Below are positions 1 through 6,073 of a DNA stretch of 6,073 nt, in pieces. Made by a program: the position numbers and the translations under genes. The notes beneath the pieces are model-generated. The model was not told the DNA's origin, ran no database searches, and saw only the letters and a program-made list of their open reading frames with translations. This DNA is from Hylemonella sp. UBA2468 (lineage in GTDB: Bacteria > Pseudomonadota > Gammaproteobacteria > Burkholderiales > Burkholderiaceae_C). The DNA is taken from positions 572 to 6,644 of the forward strand of contig DDPM01000159.1 of assembly GCA_002342165.1 (NCBI GenBank), written 5' to 3'. Numbering within the stretch: the stretch's first letter is position 1; each line of letters opens with the position of its first letter.

Positions 1-1062
1 CAAAAATTGGGCGGCCCAGTTTGGGTAGTCAAAGCGCAAATTCATGCGGGCGGCCGCGGTAAAGGCGGCGGCGTCAAGGTGGCCAAGTCCATTGAAGACG
101 TGCAACGTCTGGCCACTGAGATCTTGGGCATGCAGCTCAAAACCCACCAAACCGGCCCTGAGGGGCAAAAAGTTCGTCGTCTCTACATTGAAGACGGTGC
201 AGACATTCAAAAAGAATATTACGTGTCGTTGGTCACCGACCGCGCCACCCAAAAGCTGGCTTTTATTGCCTCCAGCGAAGGCGGCATGGACATTGAAGAG
301 GTCGCCCATTCCACCCCGGAAAAAATCATCACCGAGTTCATCGACCCGCTGACCGGTTTGAGTACCGAACAAGCCAAAAAAATTGCCGATGGCATCGGCA
401 TGCCGGCAGACTCCACCGCGCAAACGATCGACATTTTCCAAAAGCTCTACACGTGCTACATGGAGACCGATGCGTCATTGGTGGAGATCAACCCCCTGAA
501 CCGCGACATCAAAGGCAACGTAACCGCCTTGGACGCCAAGTTCAACTTTGATTCCAACGCTTTGTTCCGTCACCCCGATATCGTGGCCCTGCGGGACTTG
601 GACGAAGAAGACGCCTCTGAAATTGAAGCTTCCAAGTTTGACCTGGCCTACATCAGCCTGGACGGCAACATCGGTTGCTTGGTCAACGGCGCAGGCTTGG
701 CCATGGCCACCATGGACACCATCAAACTGTTTGGCGCAGAGCCCGCCAACTTCTTGGACGTGGGCGGCGGTGCTACCCCCGAGAAGGTGACCGAAGCCTT
801 CAAAATCATGCTCAAAAACCCCAAGGTCAAGGCCATCATGGTCAACATCTTTGGCGGCATCATGCGCTGCGACACCATTGCCACCGGTGTGATCACTGCC
901 TGCAAGGCCGTGAACCTCAACGTCCCTCTGGTGGTGCGCATGAAGGGCACGAACGAAGATTTGGGCAAGAAAATGCTGGCCGAGTCTGGCCTGCCCATCA
1001 TCAGTGCTGACACCATGGCCGAAGCCGCTCAAAAAGTGGTGGCTGCTCTCCAAACCGCTTAA
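1..1062 (+). CDS. sucC: Succinyl-CoA synthetase (ADP-forming) beta subunit, 5'-truncated by window edge
   Basis: This is the beta subunit of succinyl-CoA synthetase. With SucD it makes succinate and ATP from succinyl-CoA, ADP and phosphate in the TCA cycle (cytoplasm). The reading frame is open from base 1, so the real start lies upstream. About 353 residues are present and roughly 35 N-terminal residues are missing compared with the usual ~386-388. The ATP-grasp region is clear: the glycine-rich [10 protein letters not shown] stretch lies near the visible N-terminus, and the metal-binding EINPL motif is at visible residues 162-166, followed by ALDAKF. The C-terminal ligase/CoA-synthetase domain shows [17 protein letters not shown] and [10 protein letters not shown]. 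The first ATG-like or TTG codons in the window (for example TTG at 7) are internal, not starts. sucD follows after 27 bases, so the two form an operon. Nothing unusual is seen in the protein. Confidence 0.97.
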   Translation, partial: QKLGGPVWVVKAQIHAGGRGKGGGVKVAKSIEDVQRLATEILGMQLKTHQTGPEGQKVRRLYIEDGADIQKEYYVSLVTDRATQKLAFIASSEGGMDIEEVAHSTPEKIITEFIDPLTGLSTEQAKKIADGIGMPADSTAQTIDIFQKLYTCYMETDASLVEINPLNRDIKGNVTALDAKFNFDSNALFRHPDIVALRDLDEEDASEIEASKFDLAYISLDGNIGCLVNGAGLAMATMDTIKLFGAEPANFLDVGGGATPEKVTEAFKIMLKNPKVKAIMVNIFGGIMRCDTIATGVITACKAVNLNVPLVVRMKGTNEDLGKKMLAESGLPIISADTMAEAAQKVVAALQTA

Positions 1063-1089
1063 CCGGCTCGCCAGGAACAAGGAAACGCC

Positions 1090-1983
1090 ATGTCCATCTA
1101 CATCCATAAAGACACCAAAGTCATCACCCAAGGTATCACAGGCAAAACCGGTCAGTTTCATACCGAAAAATGCCAGGAATATGCCAATGGCAGGTACTGC
1201 TTTGCCGCCGGTGTGAACCCCAAAAAAGCCGGTGAGTCGATTTTCAGCATCCCCATTTTTGCCACCGTCAAAGAGGCCGCCGCTCAAACCGGCGCCACGG
1301 TTTCGGTCATTTACGTGCCGCCCGCAGGCGCTGCGGACGCCATTTGGGAAGCCGTAGAGGCCGACCTGGATATGGCCATTTGCATCACCGAAGGCATTCC
1401 TGTGCGCGACATGCTCATGGTGCGCAACAAAATGAAGGCCAAAGAAGCTGCTGGGGGCAAAAAAACCCTTCTACTGGGCCCCAACTGCCCGGGTCTGATC
1501 ACCCCTGACGAAATCAAAATCGGCATCATGCCTGGTCACATCCACCGCAAAGGCCGTATAGGGGTGGTGTCGCGCTCCGGCACGCTCACCTACGAAGCTG
1601 TGGCACAGCTCACCGAGTTGGGCTTGGGCCAGTCTTCTGCTGTAGGCATTGGTGGCGACCCCATTAATGGTTTGAAGCACATTGACGTGATGCGCGCCTT
1701 CAACGACGACCCCGAAACCGATGCCGTCATCATGATTGGTGAAATCGGCGGCCCTGACGAAGCCGAAGCCGCCCGCTGGTGCAAAGACCACATGAAAAAG
1801 CCCTTGGTTGGCTTTATCGCCGGCGTTACGGCGCCGCCCGGCAAACGCATGGGCCACGCGGGGGCCCTGATTTCTGGCGGTGCCGACACCGCAGACGCCA
1901 AGCTCTCCATCATGGAAGAGTGCGGCTTCAAAATCACACGCAACCCCTCCGAAATGGGCCGCGTGCTGAAGTCCCTGATCTGA
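1090..1983 (+). CDS. sucD: Succinyl-CoA synthetase (ADP-forming) alpha subunit
   Basis: This is the catalytic alpha subunit of succinyl-CoA synthetase. It carries the phosphohistidine intermediate and the CoA-binding Rossmann domain. At 297 residues it is slightly longer than the ~289 of E. coli SucD. The N-terminal CoA-binding fold shows QGITGKTGQFH (about 14-24), followed by the GPNCPGLITP motif. The active-site histidine is His256 in GKRMGHAGALISGG, matching E. coli His246. Glu218 in GEIGG corresponds to E. coli Glu208, with the same 10-residue offset. The ATG at 1090 is supported by an AAGGA Shine-Dalgarno at 1079-1083, six bases upstream, and by the family-typical N-terminus beginning with Ser-Ile and leading into QGITGK. 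It is cotranscribed with sucC. A hairpin follows the stop codon. Confidence 0.98.
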   Translation: MSIYIHKDTKVITQGITGKTGQFHTEKCQEYANGRYCFAAGVNPKKAGESIFSIPIFATVKEAAAQTGATVSVIYVPPAGAADAIWEAVEADLDMAICITEGIPVRDMLMVRNKMKAKEAAGGKKTLLLGPNCPGLITPDEIKIGIMPGHIHRKGRIGVVSRSGTLTYEAVAQLTELGLGQSSAVGIGGDPINGLKHIDVMRAFNDDPETDAVIMIGEIGGPDEAEAARWCKDHMKKPLVGFIAGVTAPPGKRMGHAGALISGGADTADAKLSIMEECGFKITRNPSEMGRVLKSLI

Positions 1984-2012
1984 CGCGAGAGACGGTAAAC
2001 TCAGTCCGCACT

Positions 2013-2052
2013 GCGCCCTGAGCCTGTCCGCTGAGGGCGCTTCCATATTTTT
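2013..2052 (+). terminator. Hairpin after sucD, possible weak intrinsic terminator or attenuator
   Basis: An inverted repeat GCGCCCT (2013-2019) pairs with AGGGCGC (2034-2040). It is extended inward by AGC/GCT after one G-G mismatch and closes on a six-base loop (2024-2029). The following bases TTCCATATTTTT are T-rich but not a clean T run. It could end the suc operon only partly, letting some transcription continue into the terC-like gene 20 bases further on. No separate strong promoter is visible for that gene, which supports partial read-through. Confidence 0.5.
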
Positions 2053-2072
2053 AAATACAACAGGAGATCTCA

Positions 2073-2759
2073 ATGGACATGTTGATGGACCACGCCTTTT
2101 GGATTGGTTTGATGAAGATCATTTGGATCAACATCATCCTCTCTGGCGACAACGCGGTGGTGATTGCTCTGGCCGCCCGCTCTTTGCCCGAGCACCAGCA
2201 AAAGAAAGCCATATTGTTTGGTTCAGGTGCTGCTGTGGTGTTGCGTATTGTGCTCACACTGGTGGCGGCCATGTTGCTCCAACTGCCTTACCTCCAAGTG
2301 GTGGGTGGTCTGCTGCTGCTCTACATCGGTGTGCAGTTGCTCAGCGAAGAGGACGATGGCGAGGGAGAGTCCAAGGAGGCTGGCGGGTTGATGGCGGCCA
2401 TCCGCACGATCTTGATTGCGGATTTGGTCATGAGCCTAGACAACGTGATTGCCGTGGCTGCCGCCGCCAAAGGCAATGAAGTGCTCTTGCTGTTGGGCTT
2501 GGCCATCAGCATTCCGTTGGTCATTTTTGGCAGCACCTTGATGATCAAGCTCATGGAGCGTTTCCCCATCATCGTGGTCCTGGGTGCTGCCCTTATTGGA
2601 TGGGTGGGCGGCGAAACCATTGCCAGCGACGTGGCATTTAAAGAGTTTGCCCAAGACAACCATTGGTTGCATTACGCCGCAGCGGCTGTGGGCGCCGCAC
2701 TGGTAGTACTTGCCGGTAAATTTTTACAAAAACGGCATAGCCAACCCTCCGCAACATAG
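2073..2759 (+). CDS. TerC/YjbE-family integral membrane protein, putative metal-ion transporter
   Basis: A 228-residue inner-membrane protein of the TerC family (YjbE-like subgroup). Family members elsewhere are linked to manganese efflux or to metallation of exported proteins; the substrate here is inferred. The fold is an internal duplication. An early helix carries SGDNAVV (24-30), and a matching helix after the charged loop carries DLVMSLDNVIAV (117-128). Asp26 and Asp123 are the membrane-embedded acidic residues expected to handle the cation. Hydrophobic segments lie at about 9-35, 46-69, 74-91, 107-131, 137-158, 165-183 and 199-217. An acidic cytoplasmic-type loop (EEDDGEGESKE, 92-102) separates the halves. 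The ATG at 2073 has AGGAG at 2062-2066; Met3 and Met5 are less well placed. It lies 89 bases after sucD and may be reached by read-through. No yybP-ykoY manganese riboswitch is seen upstream. Confidence 0.9.
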   Translation: MDMLMDHAFWIGLMKIIWINIILSGDNAVVIALAARSLPEHQQKKAILFGSGAAVVLRIVLTLVAAMLLQLPYLQVVGGLLLLYIGVQLLSEEDDGEGESKEAGGLMAAIRTILIADLVMSLDNVIAVAAAAKGNEVLLLLGLAISIPLVIFGSTLMIKLMERFPIIVVLGAALIGWVGGETIASDVAFKEFAQDNHWLHYAAAAVGAALVVLAGKFLQKRHSQPSAT

Positions 2760-2785
2760 TTCAAGCCTTTTAAACTTTGCATTTC

Positions 2786-2817
2786 AAGCGGCCCCTCGAA
2801 AGTCGGGCCGCTTTGTT
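2786..2817 (+). terminator. Rho-independent terminator after the terC-like gene
   Basis: A nine-base-pair perfect stem, AAGCGGCCC (2786-2794) with GGGCCGCTT (2805-2813), closes a ten-base loop and is followed by a short T-rich tail (TTTGTT). It lies 26 bases after the stop codon and separates this transcript from the pilin gene. Confidence 0.85.
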
Positions 2818-2888
2818 CATCAAAGTGCAACCCTTTCAGGTCAGACTTTTAAGGTGTCTCTTATTTTTTTAACCCCTTAGGAGTTGTT

Positions 2889-3395
2889 ATGAACCGTAAG
2901 CTGCAACAAGGCTTTACTTTGATAGAACTGATGATCGTGGTTGCCATCATCGGCATCTTGGCCGCCGTGGCCATTCCCCAGTATCAGGACTACACCATTC
3001 GCGCCAAAATCACTGAGGGCATCACCCTTTCACAGCCGATCATGAAGAGCATCACGGAAGCGTTTCAGACCCAAGGCCCCCGCTCCATGATTTGCGGTAC
3101 CACGACGAACACTGACTGCAACTCTATCAACGCGACGCCCCAAGTTGCCACGGCCAACGTGACGTCCATTCAATCGGTCGCCTCGGGCATCGTGACCGTC
3201 ACTTTTACAGCGTCAGTACTACCCGCTGCGACCAATCGGGTGGTCTACACTCCAGTCACCGCTGCAACGGCCACCAACGCAACACCCACGGCACTTGACC
3301 TGAGCGCTGCTGCATCTGCGGGTCAAAGCTTTGTGTACTCCTGCAAACTGAACAACACCGTACCTGCTAAGTATTTGCCTGCGACCTGCAAGTAA
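2889..3395 (+). CDS. Type IV major-type pilin precursor (PilA/PilE-like)
   Basis: A 168-residue type IV prepilin. The short basic leader MNRKLQQG would be cut by prepilin peptidase (PilD) after Gly8, giving a mature protein that starts with N-methylated Phe. Glu5 of the mature protein (FTLIE) is present, followed by the hydrophobic alpha-helix typical of the family (about residues 9-32) and an IPQYQDY motif. The globular part is rich in Ala, Thr and Val. Two cysteine pairs are visible: Cys69/Cys77 and the C-terminal D-loop Cys152/Cys167, ending KYLPATCK. The length fits major pilins (about 140-170). AGGAG at 2879-2883, five bases before ATG 2889, sets the start. Terminators on both sides suggest a single-gene transcript. 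No classical RpoN -24/-12 promoter is found in the 129-base upstream gap. The role is fibre subunit for twitching, adhesion or DNA uptake; the choice between major and minor pilin is inferred from length and D-loop. Confidence 0.95.
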   Translation: MNRKLQQGFTLIELMIVVAIIGILAAVAIPQYQDYTIRAKITEGITLSQPIMKSITEAFQTQGPRSMICGTTTNTDCNSINATPQVATANVTSIQSVASGIVTVTFTASVLPAATNRVVYTPVTAATATNATPTALDLSAAASAGQSFVYSCKLNNTVPAKYLPATCK

Positions 3396-3412
3396 ATTTT
3401 TATTGCCAAAGC

Positions 3413-3440
3413 AAAAAGCCGCTCTTGATGCGGCTTTTTT
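3413..3440 (+). terminator. Strong Rho-independent terminator after the pilin gene, likely bidirectional
   Basis: AAAAAGCCGC (3413-3422) pairs with GCGGCTTTTT (3430-3439) around a seven-base loop and ends in six T. The A run on the 5' side gives the same structure a T run on the minus strand, so it could stop transcription from either direction. It begins 18 bases after the pilin stop codon. Confidence 0.92.
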
Positions 3441-3806
3441 GATGACCCGTACAGAAATAAGTGGATGCGCTTCGCGCCAACCCCTTTAAAAGTCAGTCCT
3501 GTTACAAAACCTCTTGGGCCAATTCCCCGTTGCAGGGCCACCCGATAAAAGGTAGGGTTTAAACAGTTTCTTAAAACAGAAAGTGTCAAGGGCATGAAAA
3601 CTTATCGAGAGGTCTGGGTTTGGCTGGAGGCAAATGTGTTGAGCCGCATCAAGCCAAAAACGAAATCCCAACATCAACCTCAATTGGGCTTTTTCACTGC
3701 ATGCATGGTGGCACGCAAGTATTGGCCCCACAGTTGACCTTGCCTCAAACACCCGCAAGGGTTTGTTCTAGTGCTCATCACCTTGTGCCTTTCGTAGCAT
3801 TGGCGC
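3441..3806. other. 366-bp intergenic region with no convincing gene
   Basis: The stretch is more AT-rich than its neighbours, and frames on both strands give no protein I recognise. It contains a 24-bp imperfect dyad at 3563-3586, a perfect -35 hexamer TTGACA on the minus strand (3589-3584), and a small GCGC-TTC-GCGC hairpin near 3465-3475. It also has a weak CCCAA/TTGGG hairpin (3667-3671 with 3684-3688) followed by CTTTTT, and a TTGACC hexamer at 3734-3739 with no good -10 partner. A 47-codon ORF (3594-3737, +) exists but lacks a usable ribosome binding site. The region most likely holds the promoter and operator of the downstream BKACE-SDR operon. Confidence 0.6.
3563..3586. promoter_or_regulatory. 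24-bp imperfect dyad, possible regulator binding site
   Basis: The arms ACAGTTTCT (3563-3571) and AGAAAGTGT (3578-3586) are complementary at eight of nine positions around a six-base centre. The only mismatch is the G-G pair 3566/3583. A dyad of this length, in an AT-rich intergenic stretch and overlapping a TTGACA hexamer on the minus strand, fits a dimeric transcription-factor operator. It lies about 220 bases upstream of the BKACE start. No regulator gene is in view, so its cognate protein is unknown. Confidence 0.35.
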
Positions 3807-4742
3807 ATGAGCAAAGTCATCATCACCTGCGCTGTAACCGGCGCCATTCACACCCCCTCCATGTCGCCGTATTTACCGGTGACACCGCAAGAAATTGTGG
3901 ACGCCGCCGTCGGTGCGGCTGAAGCCGGGGCGGCCATTGTGCATTTGCACGCCCGAGACCCCGTCACCGGCAAGCCCGACCAAACGCCCGAAGCCTTTAA
4001 CAAGTTTTTGCCGCAAATTAAGGCCCGCACTAACGTGGTCATCAACCTGACCACCGGCGGTTCGCCTTTTATGAGCATTGACGAGCGCATTGCGCCTGCC
4101 ATGCATTTTTCGCCGGAGGTGGCGTCCATGAACATGGGCTCCATGAACTTTGGGCTCTACCCCATGCTGGAGCGGTTTAGCAACTTCAACCACGATTGGG
4201 AGCGCCCCTACCTCGAAAAAAGCAAAGACCTGATATTCAGAAACACGTTTCAAGACATTGAGTACGAGCTGCAACAACTGCAAAGCCACCGCACGCGTTT
4301 TGAGTTTGAGTGTTACGACATTGGGCATCTTTACAACCTGGCTCATTTTGCAGAGCGTGGCTTGGTCAAGCCCCCGTTTTTTGTGCAGTCGGTGTTTGGC
4401 ATTTTGGGTGGCATAGGCGTGCACGCCGAAGACGTGGTGCACATGCGCCGCACCGCGGACCGTTTGTTTGGCCGCGACTACCAGTGGTCTGTGTTGGGCG
4501 CAGGGCGCCACCAAATGCGCATTGCCGCTTTATCGGCGGGCATGGGAGGCCATGTGCGCGTTGGCTTGGAAGACAGCTTGTGGCTGGGCAAAGGCAAGCT
4601 GGCCCAAAGCAATGCCCACCAAGTGAAACAGGTGCGCCAAATCATTGAAGGGCTGGGTCTGGAAATCGCTACGCCCGATGAGGCGCGAGAGATTTTGCAA
4701 CTCAAAGGGGCAGACCAAACCCATATCAAGGCGGCCACATGA
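3807..4742 (+). CDS. Beta-keto acid cleavage enzyme (BKACE/DUF849 family), substrate unknown
   Basis: A 311-residue TIM-barrel, zinc-dependent enzyme of the 3-keto-5-aminohexanoate cleavage (Kce/BKACE) family. Members condense a beta-keto acid with acetyl-CoA and split it to acetoacetate plus a new acyl-CoA. Zinc ligands His46 and His48 sit in VHLHARDP, at the same numbers as in Kce. The third ligand Glu255 and the catalytic Arg251 and Asp256 are in HVRVGLEDS, equivalent as I recall to Kce Glu230, Arg226 and Asp231. NLTTGG (80-85) and FEFECYD (165-171) complete the pocket. Position 14, Glu in Kce where it binds the substrate amino group, is Ile here (TGAIHTP), so the substrate is probably not 3-keto-5-aminohexanoate. 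The protein is about 35 residues longer than Kce, with extra sequence around 117-150. An in-frame TAG at 3795 and the typical N-terminus fix ATG 3807, although no clear Shine-Dalgarno precedes it. Its last four bases overlap the SDR gene. Confidence 0.93.
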   Translation: MSKVIITCAVTGAIHTPSMSPYLPVTPQEIVDAAVGAAEAGAAIVHLHARDPVTGKPDQTPEAFNKFLPQIKARTNVVINLTTGGSPFMSIDERIAPAMHFSPEVASMNMGSMNFGLYPMLERFSNFNHDWERPYLEKSKDLIFRNTFQDIEYELQQLQSHRTRFEFECYDIGHLYNLAHFAERGLVKPPFFVQSVFGILGGIGVHAEDVVHMRRTADRLFGRDYQWSVLGAGRHQMRIAALSAGMGGHVRVGLEDSLWLGKGKLAQSNAHQVKQVRQIIEGLGLEIATPDEAREILQLKGADQTHIKAAT

Positions 4743-5515
4743 GTGAGCGACCCAGCAGCAGCTCGGCCTCCAACCCCGTTGCCTTAATTACCGGCGGCAG
4801 CCGCGGCATTGGGCGTGCCATTGGCTTGGCCATGGCCCGTCAGGGGTTTGATGTGTGCTTCAGCTTCGTCAGCAACGAAAAAGCCGCGCAAGAGTCGGCC
4901 TTGCAAATTCAAAAAACCGGCCGCCGGGCCATGGCCATCAAGGCCGATGTGGCCAGCCAAAGCCAAGTCAAGGCCATGTTTCAAACCCTAAAGGCGGCTT
5001 GGGGCCGATTGGATGCCGTGGTCAACAACGCGGGCATTGTGGGCGAGCCGCGTTCTCTCATGGATGCGTCGCAAGACCACTTGGCGCAGGTGTTTCAAAC
5101 CAATGTGTTGGGGTGTTTTTTTGTGGCGGGCGAGGCCGCGCGCCTGATGTCAACCCAACAAGGCGGGAAGGGCGGCACCATTGTGAACATGTCGTCCATT
5201 GCGGCGCGCCACGGCGGTATGGTCAACGAGGCACATTACGCTGCATCCAAAGGTGCGGTAGACAGCCTCACTTTGGCCATGGCCAAAGAGCTGGCGCCAC
5301 ACGGCATCCGCGTCAACGCGGTACGACCGGGGCTTATCCAAACCGAGATTCATGAAATCCATGGCGGGCAAGAACTGCTGGACCGCATAGGCCCTGCTGT
5401 GCCTCTCGGGCGCGTGGGTGGCCCAGAAGAAGTGGCCGACCTGGTGGCCTACCTGCTGGGCCCCAAGTCCAGCTATGTGCATGGCGCGCTGATTGATGTG
5501 TCAGGCGGGCGCTAA
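4739..5515 (+). CDS. Short-chain dehydrogenase/reductase (classical SDR, YgfF/FabG-like)
   Basis: A 258-residue classical SDR with a Rossmann fold that uses NAD(P)H to interconvert an alcohol and a carbonyl. The cofactor motif TGGSRGIG is at 18-25, NNAG at 96-99 and the structural Asn at 122. The catalytic set is Ser153, Tyr167 and Lys171 (YAASK), with RPG at 196-198. The C-terminal region, including VRPGLIQTE and the DVSGG end, resembles the E. coli YgfF and glucose 1-dehydrogenase group as I remember it. No acidic residue is seen at the end of beta-strand 2 (around 42-46) and an Arg sits in the glycine motif, so NADP(H) is the likelier cofactor (inference). A Ser-rich 12-residue lead precedes the fold. 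ATG 4739 overlaps the BKACE stop as ATGA, which implies translational coupling; AAGGCGG at 4728-4734 is a weak ribosome site, and no other start lies before the glycine motif. The substrate is unknown, but a beta-hydroxy/beta-keto acid fits the partner enzyme. Confidence 0.94.
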   Translation: MSERPSSSSASNPVALITGGSRGIGRAIGLAMARQGFDVCFSFVSNEKAAQESALQIQKTGRRAMAIKADVASQSQVKAMFQTLKAAWGRLDAVVNNAGIVGEPRSLMDASQDHLAQVFQTNVLGCFFVAGEAARLMSTQQGGKGGTIVNMSSIAARHGGMVNEAHYAASKGAVDSLTLAMAKELAPHGIRVNAVRPGLIQTEIHEIHGGQELLDRIGPAVPLGRVGGPEEVADLVAYLLGPKSSYVHGALIDVSGGR

Positions 5516-5555
5516 AGCCCAAATCAAGCCCGCTGGCAAACCCTAGGCTGGGCTT
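5515..5555. terminator. Inverted repeat between converging genes, possible weak shared terminator
   Basis: AAGCCCA (5515-5521) can pair with TGGGCTT (5549-5555). An alternative, shorter stem uses AAGCCC at 5526-5531 with the same right arm. It spans the 27-base gap between the SDR and glpK stop codons and runs into the glpK end. The loop is long and no clean T run follows on the plus strand, so termination is uncertain. Confidence 0.3.
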
Positions 5556-6073
5556 CTGGTGCGTTGCACCGCTTCGTGCCAGCGCGCCTTGGCGTCAGAG
5601 CGCTGCTTGGGGCTCCAGCTGGGTTTAAAGATGCGCTGGGCCTTCCATAGCGCGGTCAGCTCGTCAGCATTGGCCCACAGGCCACAGGCCAAGCCAGCCA
5701 AATAGGCTACACCCAGCGCAGTGGTTTCGGTGACGCTGGGGCGCACCACATCCACGCCCAGCACGTCGGCTTGCATTTGCATCAGCAAGTCGTTGCGGCA
5801 GGCGCCGCCGTCCACGCGCAACTCGCTTAAGTGCAGGCCGGAGTCTTGCGCCATGGCATCAAACACATCGGCCGTTTGCAGGGCTATGGCTTCTAAGGCG
5901 GCACGGGCAATGTGGGCGCGCTGGGTGCTGCGGCTCATGCCCCACAAAGCCGCACGGGCATGGCTGTCCCAGTAGGGCGCGCCCAAGCCCACAAACGCGG
6001 GCACCAAAGTCACGCCTTGGGTGTCGGGCACGCTGTCGGCCAAGGCTTCAACATCGGAGGCTTGTTGGATGAT
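5543..6073 (-). CDS. glpK: Glycerol kinase, C-terminal part; gene continues past the window end
   Basis: This is the C-terminal 176 residues of glycerol kinase (family length about 500), which phosphorylates glycerol to sn-glycerol 3-phosphate with ATP in the cytoplasm. The frame is open to base 6073, so the start lies outside the window; the TTG at 6043 is internal. FGGY-kinase C-terminal features match GlpK closely: [13 protein letters not shown], the [10 protein letters not shown] helix, [14 protein letters not shown] with the nucleotide-binding DGG, the QADVLG segment, and [11 protein letters not shown]. The stop codon TAG is at 5545-5543. It converges on the SDR gene with 27 bases between stops, so it belongs to a different transcript whose other genes lie to the right. 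The sequence is distinct enough from xylulose and gluconate kinases that I favour glycerol kinase strongly. Confidence 0.95.
   Translation of the reverse strand: MIQQASDVEALADSVPDTQGVTLVPAFVGLGAPYWDSHARAALWGMSRSTQRAHIARAALEAIALQTADVFDAMAQDSGLHLSELRVDGGACRNDLLMQMQADVLGVDVVRPSVTETTALGVAYLAGLACGLWANADELTALWKAQRIFKPSWSPKQRSDAKARWHEAVQRTRSPA

Noticed and set aside
475..1287. Long minus-strand ORF (270 codons) across sucC and sucD
   Set aside because: It is antisense to two certain genes, crosses the boundary between them, has His/Gly/Asp-rich composition typical of a shadow frame, and matches no family I recognise.
1471..2073. Minus-strand ORF of 200 codons opposite sucD
   Set aside because: Antisense shadow of the conserved sucD frame, with no domain or motif visible.
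2765..2780. TTGCA resembling an RpoN -12 element upstream of the pilin gene
   Set aside because: There is no TGGCAC at the right spacing (GCCTTT instead), and it lies before the terc-side terminator, which would block the transcript.
3710..3728. TGGCACG resembling an RpoN -24 element upstream of the BKACE gene
   Set aside because: The -12 element should be TTGC after four further bases; the sequence there is TATT, so the essential GC is missing.
3486..3758. Minus-strand 90-codon ORF in the intergenic region
   Set aside because: No recognisable domain, no convincing ribosome site, and it overlaps the dyad and hairpins; most likely chance.
3873..4514. Minus-strand ORF of 213 codons opposite the BKACE gene
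   Set aside because: The plus-strand frame carries all BKACE catalytic motifs; this frame has none and is explained as an antisense shadow in GC-rich DNA.
699..5284. Repeated 10-base palindrome GGCCATGGCC (699, 4828, 4927, 5275)
   Set aside because: Each copy encodes Ala-Met-Ala with the preferred GCC codon inside a conserved gene, so codon use explains it.
1..6073. CRISPR array, insertion sequence, tRNA or phage/defence genes
   Set aside because: No regularly spaced repeats, transposase motifs, terminal inverted repeats, tRNA-like cloverleaf or nuclease/defence domains were seen on either strand.

Overview
The window looks like a chromosomal segment from a betaproteobacterium, most likely order Burkholderiales and near the Comamonadaceae (Rhodoferax/Limnohabitans/Polaromonas-like). 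I infer this from the moderately high GC, the GCC/CTG/GGC-rich codon choice, the protein flavour of SucC, SucD and the pilin, and the gene set. No search was run, so the placement is an impression.

Left part (1-2759): the 3' end of sucC and all of sucD encode the two subunits of succinyl-CoA synthetase (TCA cycle). After a hairpin comes a TerC/YjbE-family inner-membrane protein, probably linked to manganese or other metal-ion handling. A strong intrinsic terminator closes this block at about 2786-2817.

Middle (2889-3440): one type IV pilin gene has its own ribosome binding site and a strong, probably bidirectional terminator. It appears to be a stand-alone transcription unit. The next 366 bases hold no convincing gene. 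They do contain a 24-bp imperfect dyad and a perfect minus-strand -35 hexamer.

Right part (3807-6073): a two-gene operon with a 4-base ATGA overlap encodes a beta-keto acid cleavage enzyme (BKACE, DUF849 family) and a short-chain dehydrogenase/reductase resembling YgfF/FabG. It converges on the 3' end of glpK (glycerol kinase), which lies on the minus strand and runs off the window.

The most interesting item is the BKACE-SDR pair. The BKACE keeps the zinc ligands and catalytic residues, but the position that binds the substrate amino group in 3-keto-5-aminohexanoate cleavage enzyme is not acidic. A plausible reading is a short catabolic route: the SDR interconverts a beta-hydroxy and a beta-keto acid, and the BKACE splits the keto acid with acetyl-CoA into acetoacetate plus a new acyl-CoA. 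The substrate is unknown. The rest of the window is largely ordinary housekeeping sequence, and I see no mobile element, CRISPR array, tRNA or rRNA.
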